A stretch of DNA of 64,000 nucleotides from assembly GCA_958452575.1 (NCBI GenBank), contig CAUDUM010000003.1:62001-126000 (forward strand), read 5' to 3'. The notes under the pieces were generated by a model. The model was not told where the DNA came from. It was given only the letters and a program-made list of their open reading frames with translations, and did not search any database. Below are positions 54,201 to 62,686 of the stretch, one piece after another. This DNA comes from an uncultured Eggerthellaceae bacterium (GTDB lineage: Bacteria; Actinomycetota; Coriobacteriia; Coriobacteriales; Eggerthellaceae). The number at the start of each line of letters is the position of its first letter. The stretch's first letter is position 1. Made by a program: the position numbers and the translations under genes.

Positions 54201-55100
54201 TTCAACGGCGACCTGGTGGCGATGCTTTCCGACGCCGGGGGAGAGGGCGTCCTGTTCCGCTACACGGCGCAAGGGGCGTGGGAGCCTTTGGGATACGGCA
54301 CCTCCGTCAGCTGGCAGACGCCCGGCTTCGGCACGTTGGGCAGCGATGGCGAGGCGTTGTACCTGTTCGGCGGCGTAATGGGCGATATGGCCCAAGGCGC
54401 GGTGCAGGAGTATCCCTATATCTTCCGCCTCGATGCCGACGCGCAGTCGATGACACCTATCGGCCGGCTGGCGACGGCGCGCATCCGTCCGCAGGTGTCG
54501 TACGGCAACGGCGCCTTCGTGGTGTCGGGGGGCATCGGCGTCTCCATGGCCGTCCAGATGGGGGGCCTTGCCGGCTCGGAGATGGTGACATGGGGCACCG
54601 ACCAGGATGGTCCGGCGCTTCTGGGTTCGTCGCTGGACCTCGCGCAGTTCTCCACGCAGACGGGCCAGCTCTCCTATGCGTCGGGCGCGACGGCGGACGG
54701 GTTCATGCTCGCCGGCGCCGCGAACGATGCGAACATGGCCGACACCTACGAGCTGGGGCTGGACGGGTCGCTTTCCGCCTACGGCAAGCGCGCATCCGAG
54801 CAGACGCTCCTGGCGCCGGCGGCGACCGCCTACGACGGCTGGTTCTATGTGCTGGCTGCCTCGGAGAACGAGCCGTACCGCGTGTTCAGCGCCACAAGGG
54901 TGGACACGGCTCCGCAGCCGGGCGACTACGTTGCCCCGGATCCCGGCCCCGACCCCGATCCTGAGGGCGGGAACGAGGACCAGAGCCTGAGGAAGCTTGC
55001 CACGACGGGCGATCCGCACGGCGTGGCATGGGCGCTGGGCGCCATCGGCGTTGCGGGCGGGGCGGCTGCCCTCGTCGCGGCGCGCCGACGCGTCAGGTAG
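51231..55100 (+). CDS. Secreted subtilase (S8) with Kelch-like region and LAxTGD anchor, copy 2
   Basis: A 1289-residue paralogue of the preceding gene, with the same signal peptide, prodomain (YVEHEAIAYVVDG shared), insertion and C-terminal Kelch-like region. The triad is D303, H353 and S755; the His-Ser gap is 402 residues. The acidic Asp/Gly/Ser linker of about 110 residues before the catalytic domain is longer. LATTGD at about 1256 precedes a hydrophobic helix and an Arg-rich tail. GGAGGT lies 5 bases before ATG 51231. The pair likely arose by tandem duplication; substrates are unknown. Confidence 0.9.
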   Translation: MLRKLVSVLSAAALACGLMPVAAGAEEPTEDAPSLQLEAGTYVEHEAIAYVVDGAANGIMPFSLGGDILSGAQDLMTIDAGAAEEALGVDADGADADEAAAVSALSRTRSNAAADAAETGRLVLVRDDSKTVEELVAALEDDPRVVFAEPNYLAESEDEGDDAAAATQVPTDSAGTSTDLADTDGTGDGGAEGGSADADAGSGDADASARNGDGGSDDGVSGTDPQTGSGMDAGSGSDANAAFGQDPSASVEDLTSLQWGFSNDGSMDGISSDEAVDMGYDDWNDAEAAEVASLEDVVVAVIDSGVDTSNPDLASVMWDDGDTIDALFALGGDEHGLSTASGATSTTGLVNYHGTHVAGIIAADWDNQGISGMAPNVQIMSLRHSDTLSSLLACLNYAKVACDEGVNVRVANNSWGLGQCASRSIDLAVTALGERGVASVFGSGNSTADNDAASSLSTTLADNPYVVVVDAIEPSGEVASYSQYGQTTTDVMAPGSVILSTWSTGESNGQGSAEGQKYLGEADSDPVLYESFDGESAFDDAVALEDGTKPVQGERALSFFAYGRSGVGEPVGEAKEGTSFVGAAAYAIPYDPAQGSGSLYQTVVTNVADLSQVADKPRYLSMRYSFRDAEGLQGGQLPYGQVAIAVKLKQDSGYTWAQLAAQGASGVVDWQGSYYDLGGTAIAVDGNGQQAQIQLTADMIDWEHFQLQITFMVVPVSTTGGVQTSEQTPVPCTILLDSIGLGSDVVPYQYEQGTSMATPAVTGAAAIIAGEGLADVEGDAAKSAEKLAALVRGAAQPDERYEGLCSTGGYATVDGADNPGPAITKVVDEGETIEVQGYFMSKNAQVQLDGMSAQVTSWVDLGDGKAELTVAKPDAFAGGQVTVLVTEDGKQSNQRAALGQSTSATYYDQTSLPVPAELSEWGAWQLVGFNGDLYCLPRTTMVESNEDGFEFMLRYDPATQEWAHVELPSADTLVQAGLASASVVDVTATTFNGDLVAMLSDAGGEGVLFRYTAQGAWEPLGYGTSVSWQTPGFGTLGSDGEALYLFGGVMGDMAQGAVQEYPYIFRLDADAQSMTPIGRLATARIRPQVSYGNGAFVVSGGIGVSMAVQMGGLAGSEMVTWGTDQDGPALLGSSLDLAQFSTQTGQLSYASGATADGFMLAGAANDANMADTYELGLDGSLSAYGKRASEQTLLAPAATAYDGWFYVLAASENEPYRVFSATRVDTAPQPGDYVAPDPGPDPDPEGGNEDQSLRKLATTGDPHGVAWALGAIGVAGGAAALVAARRRVR

Positions 55101-55146
55101 CGCGGCGCGGCAGGCGCTCCCGGCAACTGAGGTGGTTGCCGGCAAG

Positions 55147-55179
55147 ACGGGAAAGGGGCTTGCGGGCTCTCTTTCCCGT
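55147..55179 (+). terminator. Terminator between the second subtilase and the papain-family gene
   Basis: ACGGGAAAG (55147-55155) pairs with CTTTCCCGT (55171-55179), then TTT. It separates the two transcripts, although read-through is possible. Confidence 0.8.
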
Positions 55180-55222
55180 TTTCGCATGGAAGGCGAAATG
55201 CTAGAAAGGCAGGAGCGACCTT

Positions 55223-57529
55223 TTGGGCAGAGTGCGAACGACGAAGGCGGCAAGGGAGCCGAAGCAGAGCAAGGCGGCGTGTGTTTCGAGGGCGATTCTC
55301 GCGACGTTGCTGGCTGCGGCCTCGGTTCCGGTTGGCGGGCTCGCCGCTTTTGCGGAGCCTTCTGAGGACGCGCCCTACAGCGAGGCGGTCGATCGGCTCG
55401 CCGATCAGCTTCAAGCTGCGTCCGATCTCGACGATTCGCTTACCTATGTGAACGAGAACGGCTACGAGGTGCGCTTGGATGGCGACGATGCCGCCTTGCC
55501 GGATGATGCGGCGCAAGAGGCGGCTCGGCAGAGCCTTCCCGAAAGCTACATCGCCCCCTATACCTCGGTGAAGGATCAAGGCGTGCTTGAATCGTGCTGG
55601 GCGTTCTCCGCCATCGCGTCGTTCGAATCGGCGTATTTGAAGCAGCGGGGCATGGACGAGCAGGGCACGGATGCCGTCGATTTCTCCGAGGCACAGGCGG
55701 TGTACGGCACCTTCAACGGGAAAACGGGCGACGGCACGGTCTCGGGCGCGGAGCTGACGGACTCCGACAACGACCATCTTGTCGCAAGCGATGGGATCTA
55801 CGGGTTCGGTACCTCCCTGAACTGGCTATACGTTGCCGGCACGCTGGCTGCGGGACGTGGGGTGTCCTATGAAGGGGATATCCCGCTTTCCGTGCCGGAG
55901 GAGTTCTGGGAGCTGCGGGAGTGCGCAGATGAAATGGCACAGGCGGCGGCGGCTTCCTACGATCTGACGCGTGTGCGCCTCGATTCCGTCGAGAAGGCTT
56001 CCGAGGTCGTCACGACCCGTGCGAGCGGGTTCGACATCGAGCGAATATGGAACGAGTCGGCGCTTGCGGAGGTCAAGCAGCTGCTCTTCGACAAGGGCGC
56101 GTTGAGCGCTCTGTGCTACCTGAGCTCCGACCCCTCTTCTCCCTACTACCATCAGGCACCCGATGCCTCCTGTTTACCGGATGCCGCCTCGTCGGGGGAG
56201 GTTCCATCTGGCGGCGGATCGCCGGATGCCGCAGCGGATGTCCGGGGGTACTCGCCGAACTACTGGGTTTTCGATGCCGACAGCCCGGGCGGGTCCGGCG
56301 ATGCGCTCGATACCAACCACGTGGTGACCATCGTGGGATGGGATGACGCCTGCTCGCGCTGGAACTTCGCCACGCCGCTGGTTGCCGAGGACGGATCGCG
56401 GCGAGCCTACGATCCCGACATCGCCGAGGTGGCGGAGGGTTCTGACGGCATGCTCTACATCGTGCCTTTGATCGATGGCGCCTGGGTGGTCAAGAACTCT
56501 TGGGGCACCGGCGGACTGTCCGAGGACGGAACCGTGCAGACCGTTATGGGCGAGGAGGGGATGTTCTACCTTTCGTACTGCGAGAAGACGATGGCCAACC
56601 CCGCAGCGTTCGTTCCCGACTCCGGCGAAAGCGGCAGTTCGTATGCCATCGTGCAGCAGTGCGATGGCATGTCGCCGGATACGCTGGGGCTCCAAGGCGA
56701 TGCGAAGGATTGCGCGAACGTGTTCGCGGCGGAGGAGGACCAGCGTATCGAGGCGGTGGGCGCGTGGGTGATGCAGGAGAACATGCGGGTGTCTGTGCGC
56801 GTGTACACCGATCTTGCCGACCCGGCGGATCCGGAAAGCGGGACGCTTGCCTCCGAGCGCACCGGGCTGTATCCGAACGAGGGCTGGTACACCATCGAGC
56901 TGGACGAGCCGGTGCCGGTGGATGAGGGCGGAACGTACAGCGTGGTGATGACGTTCGAGGTGGAGGCGTCGGACGGGTCTCTGTGGTACTACCTGCCGGT
57001 GGAGCACGCCTCCTATCGGTACCCTTCGCAGGGGTACCGCGGGACGGGCGAGAGCTTCATGGAAAGCCGGGATGCCGAGGGCAACGTCGAGTGGGTGGAT
57101 ACCCGGGACGTGTCGGTTTCGTGGGGAGACTGGGTGGGCAACGTGTGCATCAAGGCATTCGCCAATCCTGCGGACAGCGGCGATTCCGGTGACGGTGGGG
57201 ATGAGGACGGAGGCGGGTCCGGAGATTCGGGCGCTGCGGGCGCGGGCGATGGGGCGGGAGGCAGCGCGGGCGATCCCGGCGGCTCCGGCGAGCCGGGAGG
57301 GTCGAAGGATGGCGCTGACGTGTCCCCGCTTGCCGGCACGGGGGATGCGGCCCATCCGTTCGCTGTGCTTGCAGCGACCGCTTGCGCTGCTGCGGCGGCG
57401 ATGGGCGCGGCGACATTCGCGCGCATTGCACCGGAGCCTGCCGGCGATCGCACCCGGCGATCGGGCCGCCGCATCGGGCTGGCTGACGATGACAGCGCCG
57501 AGCAGGCGGAAAGCCGTGGCAGGCGATAG
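55223..57529 (+). CDS. Secreted papain-family (C1A) protease with LAxTGD anchor
   Basis: A 768-residue surface protein. The signal peptide runs to about AAFAEPSE (residue 45). The papain core has Cys125 (DQGVLESCWAFSAI), His366 (NHVVTIVGWDD) and Asn425 (VVKNSWG), with a large insertion between Cys and His. A beta-rich domain after the catalytic part (about 480-640) resembles the lectin-like domain fused to bacterial C1A enzymes. A Gly/Asp/Ser linker follows, then LAGTGD (about 703), a hydrophobic helix and a longer basic tail. The start is TTG 55223 with AGGAG 8 bases upstream; GTG 55232 is an alternative. Confidence 0.88.
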   Translation: MGRVRTTKAAREPKQSKAACVSRAILATLLAAASVPVGGLAAFAEPSEDAPYSEAVDRLADQLQAASDLDDSLTYVNENGYEVRLDGDDAALPDDAAQEAARQSLPESYIAPYTSVKDQGVLESCWAFSAIASFESAYLKQRGMDEQGTDAVDFSEAQAVYGTFNGKTGDGTVSGAELTDSDNDHLVASDGIYGFGTSLNWLYVAGTLAAGRGVSYEGDIPLSVPEEFWELRECADEMAQAAAASYDLTRVRLDSVEKASEVVTTRASGFDIERIWNESALAEVKQLLFDKGALSALCYLSSDPSSPYYHQAPDASCLPDAASSGEVPSGGGSPDAAADVRGYSPNYWVFDADSPGGSGDALDTNHVVTIVGWDDACSRWNFATPLVAEDGSRRAYDPDIAEVAEGSDGMLYIVPLIDGAWVVKNSWGTGGLSEDGTVQTVMGEEGMFYLSYCEKTMANPAAFVPDSGESGSSYAIVQQCDGMSPDTLGLQGDAKDCANVFAAEEDQRIEAVGAWVMQENMRVSVRVYTDLADPADPESGTLASERTGLYPNEGWYTIELDEPVPVDEGGTYSVVMTFEVEASDGSLWYYLPVEHASYRYPSQGYRGTGESFMESRDAEGNVEWVDTRDVSVSWGDWVGNVCIKAFANPADSGDSGDGGDEDGGGSGDSGAAGAGDGAGGSAGDPGGSGEPGGSKDGADVSPLAGTGDAAHPFAVLAATACAAAAAMGAATFARIAPEPAGDRTRRSGRRIGLADDDSAEQAESRGRR

Positions 57530-57600
57530 GAAACGCGGCTCGCTTTCCCGCGCTTGCGGGATGCGGAAAGATGCGGAAGGGCGTGGAGGGGGAAGATGCC

Positions 57601-60198
57601 ATGGCGTCTGAAAGAAGAAGGGCGAGTCAGCCCAGCTTCATGCAGGTGCGCGGGGCGCGCGTGCACAATCTGAAGAACGTGAACGTCGACATCCCGCTGG
57701 GGAAGCTGGTGGGGATCGCCGGCGTGTCGGGCTCGGGGAAAAGCTCGCTGGCACTCGGCGTGCTGTATGCCGAAGGCAGCCGCCGATACCTGGATGCGCT
57801 GTCCACGTACACGCGTCGACGCATCTCGCAGGCAGCGCGTGCATCGGTGGATGAGGTGCTGCACGTTCCCGCCGCGCTCGCGCTGCGGCAGCGTCCGGGC
57901 GTCCCCAGCGTGCACTCCACGTTCGGCACCTCCACCGAGCTGCTGAACTACCTGCGGCTACTGTTCTCGCGCGTGGGCAGCCATGCGTGCCCCAACGGCC
58001 ATCGTGTGCCCCCTTCGCCCAACGTGGCGTTGGAGCTTCCCCTTGTCTGCCCCGTATGCGGTGCGGAGTTTTTCGGCCCGGGGGCGGAGGATCTCGCCTT
58101 CAACAGCGGCGGCGCCTGTGCGACCTGCGGCGGAACGGGCATCGTGCGCACCGTGAACGAGGCGGCGCTCGTGCCTGACGAATCGATCTCCATCGACGAC
58201 GGCGCCGTGCTGCCGTGGGGCACGCTCATGTGGGATCTGATGAAGCAGGTGTGCGGCGCGATGGGCGTGCGCACTGACGTGCCGTTTTGCGAGCTGACGC
58301 CCGAGGAGCGCGAGATCGTGTTCCACGGTCCGATGGAGAAGAAGCACATCCTGTACAAGGCGAAGAAGGGCGAGAACTTCGCCGAGCTGGATTTCACGTA
58401 CTACAGCGCCGTCAACACGGTGAAGAACGCCCTGGTCAAGGTGAAGGACGAGAAGGGCCTGGCGCGCGTGGCCCGCTTCCTGAAAGAAGGGGAGTGCCCC
58501 GACTGCGGCGGAACGCGGCTGTCGGCGGCGGCGCGCGCTCCGATGATCGACGGGATGAGCCTGGCGGAGGCGACGGCGCTCACCCTCGACGAGCTTGCGC
58601 AGTGGGCGCCGGGCGTTCCGGGCAAAGTGCCGGCGGGGGAGGTGCGCGCCATGGCGCAGGCGATCGTCGCCGAGATGGCGGAGCCCATCGCGCGCCTTCA
58701 ACAGCTCGGCGTGGGATACCTGTCCCTCGACCGCGCCAGCTCGACGCTGTCGACAGGCGAGCGCCAGCGCGTCCAGCTGGCCCGCGCGGTGCGCAACCGC
58801 ACCACCGGCGTGCTGTACGTTCTGGACGAGCCGTCGATCGGCCTGCATCCCTCCAATGTCGAGGGGTTGCTCGGCGTGATGGACGACCTGCTGGCGGACG
58901 GCAACTCGGTGGTGATGGTCGACCACGACGTGCGCGCGTTGCGCCATGCCGATCACCTGATCGAGCTCGGTCCCGCCTCGGGGGCCGATGGCGGCAGCAT
59001 CATCGCGCAAGGCTGCGTCGATGACGTGGCGGCGGAACCAGCATCGCGCATCGGGCCGTTCTTGAACGGCATGCGCAAGGTGCGCGTCCGCAGCCGCGCC
59101 AGTGCCGACGAGCTGTTCGACCGGGGTTCCATCCACCTCGAAACCGATGCCGTGCACACGGTCAAGCCGCTTGCGGTCGACATTCCCCGCGGTCGCCTTA
59201 CCGTGGTCACCGGAGTGTCGGGCTCGGGCAAGACCACGCTGGTGCTCGAAAGCCTCATGCCCGCGCTTGCGGCTTCTGCCGCAGGCGAGGTGCCGCCCGC
59301 TCCCGTGAGGGGGATCGAGGCCGAGGGCATCAGGCGCGCCAACCTCATCGACGCCAAACCGATCGGCGTCAACGTGCGCTCGACGGTGGCCACCTATTCG
59401 GGCGTCCTCGACGACCTGCGCCGTGTGTACGCAGCGCTGCCGGAAGCCAAGGCGAGCGGGCTCAAAGCGGGCGCGTTCTCCTACAACACGGGCAGCCTGC
59501 GCTGTCCCACGTGCGACGGAACGGGGCAGGTGTCGCTCGACGTGCAGTTTTTGCCCGATGTCGACATCCCCTGCCCGGATTGCGGCGGATCGCGCTATGC
59601 GCGGGACGCGTACGCGGTGCCGATGCGCGTCGAGGCGGGCGACGTCGCGGAGTCCGATGCCGCGTCAGCGGACGGTGCCGACCCCTCATCCGTCGAGGCC
59701 CTGCCTCTGCCCGACGTCATGGCGCTTACCGTGGACGAGGCGCTGCGTCGTCTGCCCGATGCCAACGCGGGCATGAAGCGCGTCCGCAAGAAGCTGCAGG
59801 TGCTGCATGATTTGGGATTGGGCTATCTGACGCTGGGCGAGGCGACGCCGGCGCTGTCCGGTGGCGAGGCGCAGCGCCTCAAGCTGGCAAGCGAGCTCAC
59901 GCGTACCCAGGATGACGCGCTGTTTGCCTTCGACGAGCCTACCATCGGCCTGCATCCGCTGGATGTGGAGACGCTGCTCGGCGTGCTCCAACGTCTTTTG
60001 GACAACGGCGCCACTGTGGTGGTGATCGAGCATGACTTGGATATGATCGCCAACGCCGATTACGTGGTCGACATGGGTCCTGGCGGCGGTCAGGACGGTG
60101 GACGCGTGGTGTCGTGCGGCACGCCCGAGCAGGTTGCGGCATGCCCCGAGAGCGTGACGGGCCGTTTCATCGCCGAGGAGTTGGGAATCCGCCGTTAG
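57601..60198 (+). CDS. UvrA-like ATPase (UvrA2 class)
   Basis: An 865-residue UvrA paralogue. Both ABC halves are complete: Walker A GVSGSGKSSLAL (about 40) and GVSGSGKTTLVL (about 540), signatures LSTGERQR and LSGGEAQR, and zinc-finger-type CxxC pairs (CPVCGAEFF, CATCGGTG, CPTCDGTG). The chain is shorter than canonical UvrA (about 940), and the UvrB-binding region appears reduced, as in the UvrA2/drug-resistance class. It is not near uvrB or uvrC. A repair or self-protection role is inferred only from the family. GGAGGGG precedes ATG 57601 by 9 bases. Confidence 0.88.
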   Translation: MASERRRASQPSFMQVRGARVHNLKNVNVDIPLGKLVGIAGVSGSGKSSLALGVLYAEGSRRYLDALSTYTRRRISQAARASVDEVLHVPAALALRQRPGVPSVHSTFGTSTELLNYLRLLFSRVGSHACPNGHRVPPSPNVALELPLVCPVCGAEFFGPGAEDLAFNSGGACATCGGTGIVRTVNEAALVPDESISIDDGAVLPWGTLMWDLMKQVCGAMGVRTDVPFCELTPEEREIVFHGPMEKKHILYKAKKGENFAELDFTYYSAVNTVKNALVKVKDEKGLARVARFLKEGECPDCGGTRLSAAARAPMIDGMSLAEATALTLDELAQWAPGVPGKVPAGEVRAMAQAIVAEMAEPIARLQQLGVGYLSLDRASSTLSTGERQRVQLARAVRNRTTGVLYVLDEPSIGLHPSNVEGLLGVMDDLLADGNSVVMVDHDVRALRHADHLIELGPASGADGGSIIAQGCVDDVAAEPASRIGPFLNGMRKVRVRSRASADELFDRGSIHLETDAVHTVKPLAVDIPRGRLTVVTGVSGSGKTTLVLESLMPALAASAAGEVPPAPVRGIEAEGIRRANLIDAKPIGVNVRSTVATYSGVLDDLRRVYAALPEAKASGLKAGAFSYNTGSLRCPTCDGTGQVSLDVQFLPDVDIPCPDCGGSRYARDAYAVPMRVEAGDVAESDAASADGADPSSVEALPLPDVMALTVDEALRRLPDANAGMKRVRKKLQVLHDLGLGYLTLGEATPALSGGEAQRLKLASELTRTQDDALFAFDEPTIGLHPLDVETLLGVLQRLLDNGATVVVIEHDLDMIANADYVVDMGPGGGQDGGRVVSCGTPEQVAACPESVTGRFIAEELGIRR

Positions 60199-60635
60199 GA
60201 ATCCACGACGCGGAGTTCGAGCTCGCAGCGCACCTGGTCGTAGCGTTGCTTGGGGACGGGCAGCTTCGTTCCGTCCGACAACGTGAGCTGGTAGCGTTCG
60301 ATGCTCATGACATGCTCGGCGTTCACCAGGTAGCTGCGATGCGTGCGCACGAACGTGCCCGGCAGCTGGCTTTCGGCTTCGCTCAACAGCGTGTTGAGCG
60401 GAAGCGTTCCGTTTATCTGGTGCACCGTGCAGTGTTTGCCGAGCGCTTCCACGTAGAGGAAGAAGTTCGGGCAGATGCGGTTCACGAGCGGCGCCGCATC
60501 GTGCTCGTAGAGCGCCGCGAGAATGTTGTTCAGCACCGAGGGGAGGTTTTCCGGCGTCTCGGCGAGGGGCGTCGCGCCGATCGCCGATGCCGTTGCGTTG
60601 GCGCTGCCAGCCGTCGGTTTCGTCATGCGATCCAT
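60195..60635 (-). CDS. LytTR-family DNA-binding regulator
   Basis: A 146-residue protein. The C-terminal half is a LytTR domain: FLYVEALGKHCTVHQ, LPGTFVRTHRSYLVN and PVPKQRYDQVR are typical segments. There is no receiver domain, so it is not a classical response regulator. ATG 60635 has AGGAGG 7 bases upstream. Its stop shares bases with the stop of the UvrA-like gene. Just upstream lie two 12-base direct repeats at a 21-base step, the spacing of LytTR binding sites, so it may regulate itself. Confidence 0.82.
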   Translation of the reverse strand: MDRMTKPTAGSANATASAIGATPLAETPENLPSVLNNILAALYEHDAAPLVNRICPNFFLYVEALGKHCTVHQINGTLPLNTLLSEAESQLPGTFVRTHRSYLVNAEHVMSIERYQLTLSDGTKLPVPKQRYDQVRCELELRVVDS

Positions 60636-60657
60636 GCCATTCCTCCTCTCCGTTTGA

Positions 60658-60690
60658 TCGAATGATTCGATCGTATGGTCGAATGGTTCG
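60658..60690. promoter_or_regulatory. Candidate LytTR binding site (direct repeat, 21-bp step)
   Basis: TCGAATGATTCG (60658-60669) and TCGAATGGTTCG (60679-60690) differ in one base and start 21 bases apart. LytTR-type regulators such as AgrA and ComE bind 9-bp repeats with 12-bp spacers, the same period. It lies between two divergent LytTR genes. Confidence 0.55.
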
Positions 60691-61533
60691 CGCATACGCT
60701 GAAACGCTCCCTCAAACGGACCGTCGCCGATGCTGCGGCGGCGATTGCGGTCGCCTGCGTCGCGTTCGTCGTCATCAGCCTGGCGATCTTCGATCCTTAC
60801 ATGGATATGAGGGCCGCTCTCTCGAACCTTCTGTTCCTAGCCACGCTTGCGGTACTGCTGCCCCTGTTTTGGAGCGAGGTGATCGCCAGCCGCTCTTGCA
60901 AGACGCTCGTGTTCCTGATGGCGATGGTGTACGGATGCGTGCTTGCGGTTTCCGCTTCGGCGCTCAGAGGAGCGCTGGGGTTTTCCGGCGATACCGACTT
61001 GCGATTGTACGCTGTGAGCAGTCTGGTCATCTTTGCGGCGCTCGATATGGCGACGCTTCCTTTGGGGTGGCTGCTGATGCGGCGCTTGGTGACGCCTTGG
61101 CTCGAAGCGGGGTTGGACGACCTCCGATGGCGCAGGCTGTGCTTGTTTCCGGCTGCCGTGCTGATCGTGGTCGTGGGGCTGTACTGGATGCCCCGCCAGA
61201 TCGTCTCGCCGCCGGCGGAAGCGGCTCTGTTCGCGTCGGTTCTGGTTGTGGGCATCGTCGTTGCCGTCGGATATAAGCTATCTCGAGGTGTTCGGCCACA
61301 AGCTTGTGATCCACCTGTCCGATGGGCGCACCGAGCAGCTCAACTACAGCCTGTCGCAAGCGCGCGAGCTGCTTCCCCAGGATCGCTTTTTGCAATGCCA
61401 TCGCTCGTATCTGGTCAACAAGCAGGCGGTTCGGTCGCTGCGCCGCTACGAGATTACGCTTGACGGAGGCGAGGCCGTCCCGGTGAGCAAGCAACGCTAT
61501 CGTGAAGTGGAGGAGGAGCTCGGCGTTCGATGA
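60675..61533 (+). pseudogene. Membrane LytTR regulator broken by a frameshift
   Basis: The first reading frame codes about 200 residues with six likely membrane helices, and the normal frame is lost near VVAVGYKLSRG. The frame one base away then codes a clean LytTR domain: SDISYLEVFGHKLVIH, DRFLQCHRSYLVNKQ and PVSKQRYREVEEEL, ending at 61533. No start or ribosome site precedes the second part. The change lies around 61262-61280. The membrane part runs straight into the LytTR strand with no linker, so a deletion is more likely than a single-base error. The ATG at 60675 lacks a ribosome site and lies within the repeat. Confidence 0.75.
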
Positions 61534-61558
61534 CGGGCTCGACCGTGCGCGCGTTCCG

Positions 61559-62449
61559 CTACAGCCGCGGCTCCAGCGCGCCGGTTTCGCGCAGGACGAA
61601 GCGCTCCCCATCGTAATCGACACGGGTCAGGCTGCCGTTGGCGATAATGAGCGGATCGTTGATGCGCGCGGGATCGAGCAGGTACATCACCGTGCGGATC
61701 GTGAACGCATGGGTCGTCGCCAAAACGTTGCCCCCGCCTGCCGCCAGGGTGGCATCGCCGATCTCGGTCAGAAACGAGCGCACGCGCCTTGCGACATCCT
61801 CGAAGCGCTCTGCGCGTCCGGATCGATCCAGCCGCGCCAGGTTGTCGGCGGTCTCGGGCAGACGCTCGTTCTCCTCCGCAAAGGAAAGCTCCTCGCCGAA
61901 CCCCTCGGTCAGGCGGCGGTGCAGCATCTCGCCCGATTGCATCTCCAGATCACCGTAGCACCATTCGCGTAGGCGCCAATCCGCGCGGAGAGGAAGCCCT
62001 GCGACAGATGGCGCGGACCCGGTGGAAAGCGATGCGCGCAGGGCGTCGAGCCAGACCGCGGCGCCATCGGTGCTGGGGCTTGCCGAGGGAAGCGGAACGG
62101 CGGGCTGCGATGCATGGGCCTGCGCATGGTCGGGCGCGTCGATCGATGCTTCGGGCCACTTCGGATCGGCGTCGACGGCTGATGCGAGGATGCTATGCGC
62201 GGTATCGGGGGCGATCCTGTCGCCTCGCACCGCCCCGCGCGCGTCCAGCAGCTCGGCGAGCGTCTGGCACGTGCGCCCCTTGTCGCTTGCGTAGGCGCTG
62301 GCGAACTCGATTTCCGCTAACTTGGACCCGATGGCGCGGGAGGCGGCGACGCCTTCTTCCACCAACGGGGAATCGCACCAACCCTGCACTTTGTGCTGGG
62401 TGTTGAACAGCGTTTTTCCGTGGCGAATGAAGTAGAACGACATGCCCAT
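61559..62449 (-). CDS. Histidine phosphatase family protein
   Basis: A 296-residue phosphoglycerate-mutase-like protein. YFIRHGKTLFN holds the catalytic RHG histidine, REWCYGDLEMQSG the acidic part of the site and LATTHAFTIRTVMY the second histidine. A Pro/Ala/Ser-rich insert of about 50 residues (about 95-145) is unusual. It could act on a phosphorylated sugar or nucleotide; no substrate can be read. The start ATG at 62449 has a weak ribosome site, and ATG 62443 is an alternative. Confidence 0.85.
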   Translation of the reverse strand: MGMSFYFIRHGKTLFNTQHKVQGWCDSPLVEEGVAASRAIGSKLAEIEFASAYASDKGRTCQTLAELLDARGAVRGDRIAPDTAHSILASAVDADPKWPEASIDAPDHAQAHASQPAVPLPSASPSTDGAAVWLDALRASLSTGSAPSVAGLPLRADWRLREWCYGDLEMQSGEMLHRRLTEGFGEELSFAEENERLPETADNLARLDRSGRAERFEDVARRVRSFLTEIGDATLAAGGGNVLATTHAFTIRTVMYLLDPARINDPLIIANGSLTRVDYDGERFVLRETGALEPRL

Positions 62450-62558
62450 GGCGCGGTTGATCCTTTCGATGGAGCGACAACCGCATCAGGCTAGCACAAT
62501 GACGGTGGAGGCATGTCGACTTTTGCTACAATCGCGTCGTAAGAGTGAGGAGGGACGG

Positions 62559-62684
62559 ATGATCCAGCAATTCGGCGTTTTGGCTCAGACCGGCGACAAC
62601 TACCTTCCCTTCATCGCGGGAGGCGTCGTCGTTGTGGCTCTTGTCGTGCTCATCGTGGCGTTTGTGCTGATGAGGCGTAAGTAG
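62559..62684 (+). CDS. 41-residue membrane protein with LAxTGD motif
   Basis: A 41-residue protein starting MIQQFGVLAQTGDNYLPF, then a single long hydrophobic helix and RRK. LAQTGD is the same motif as in the three surface proteases, so it looks like a bare sorting signal with almost no exported part. GGAGGG 5 bases before the ATG and a TACAAT box (62527-62532) support expression. It ends just before rsmI. Confidence 0.72.
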   Translation: MIQQFGVLAQTGDNYLPFIAGGVVVVALVVLIVAFVLMRRK

Positions 62685-62686
62685 AT

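Noticed and set aside
57601..60198. Canonical uvrA of nucleotide excision repair
   Set aside because: Shorter than UvrA and without the full UvrB-binding region; better described as a UvrA2-type paralogue.
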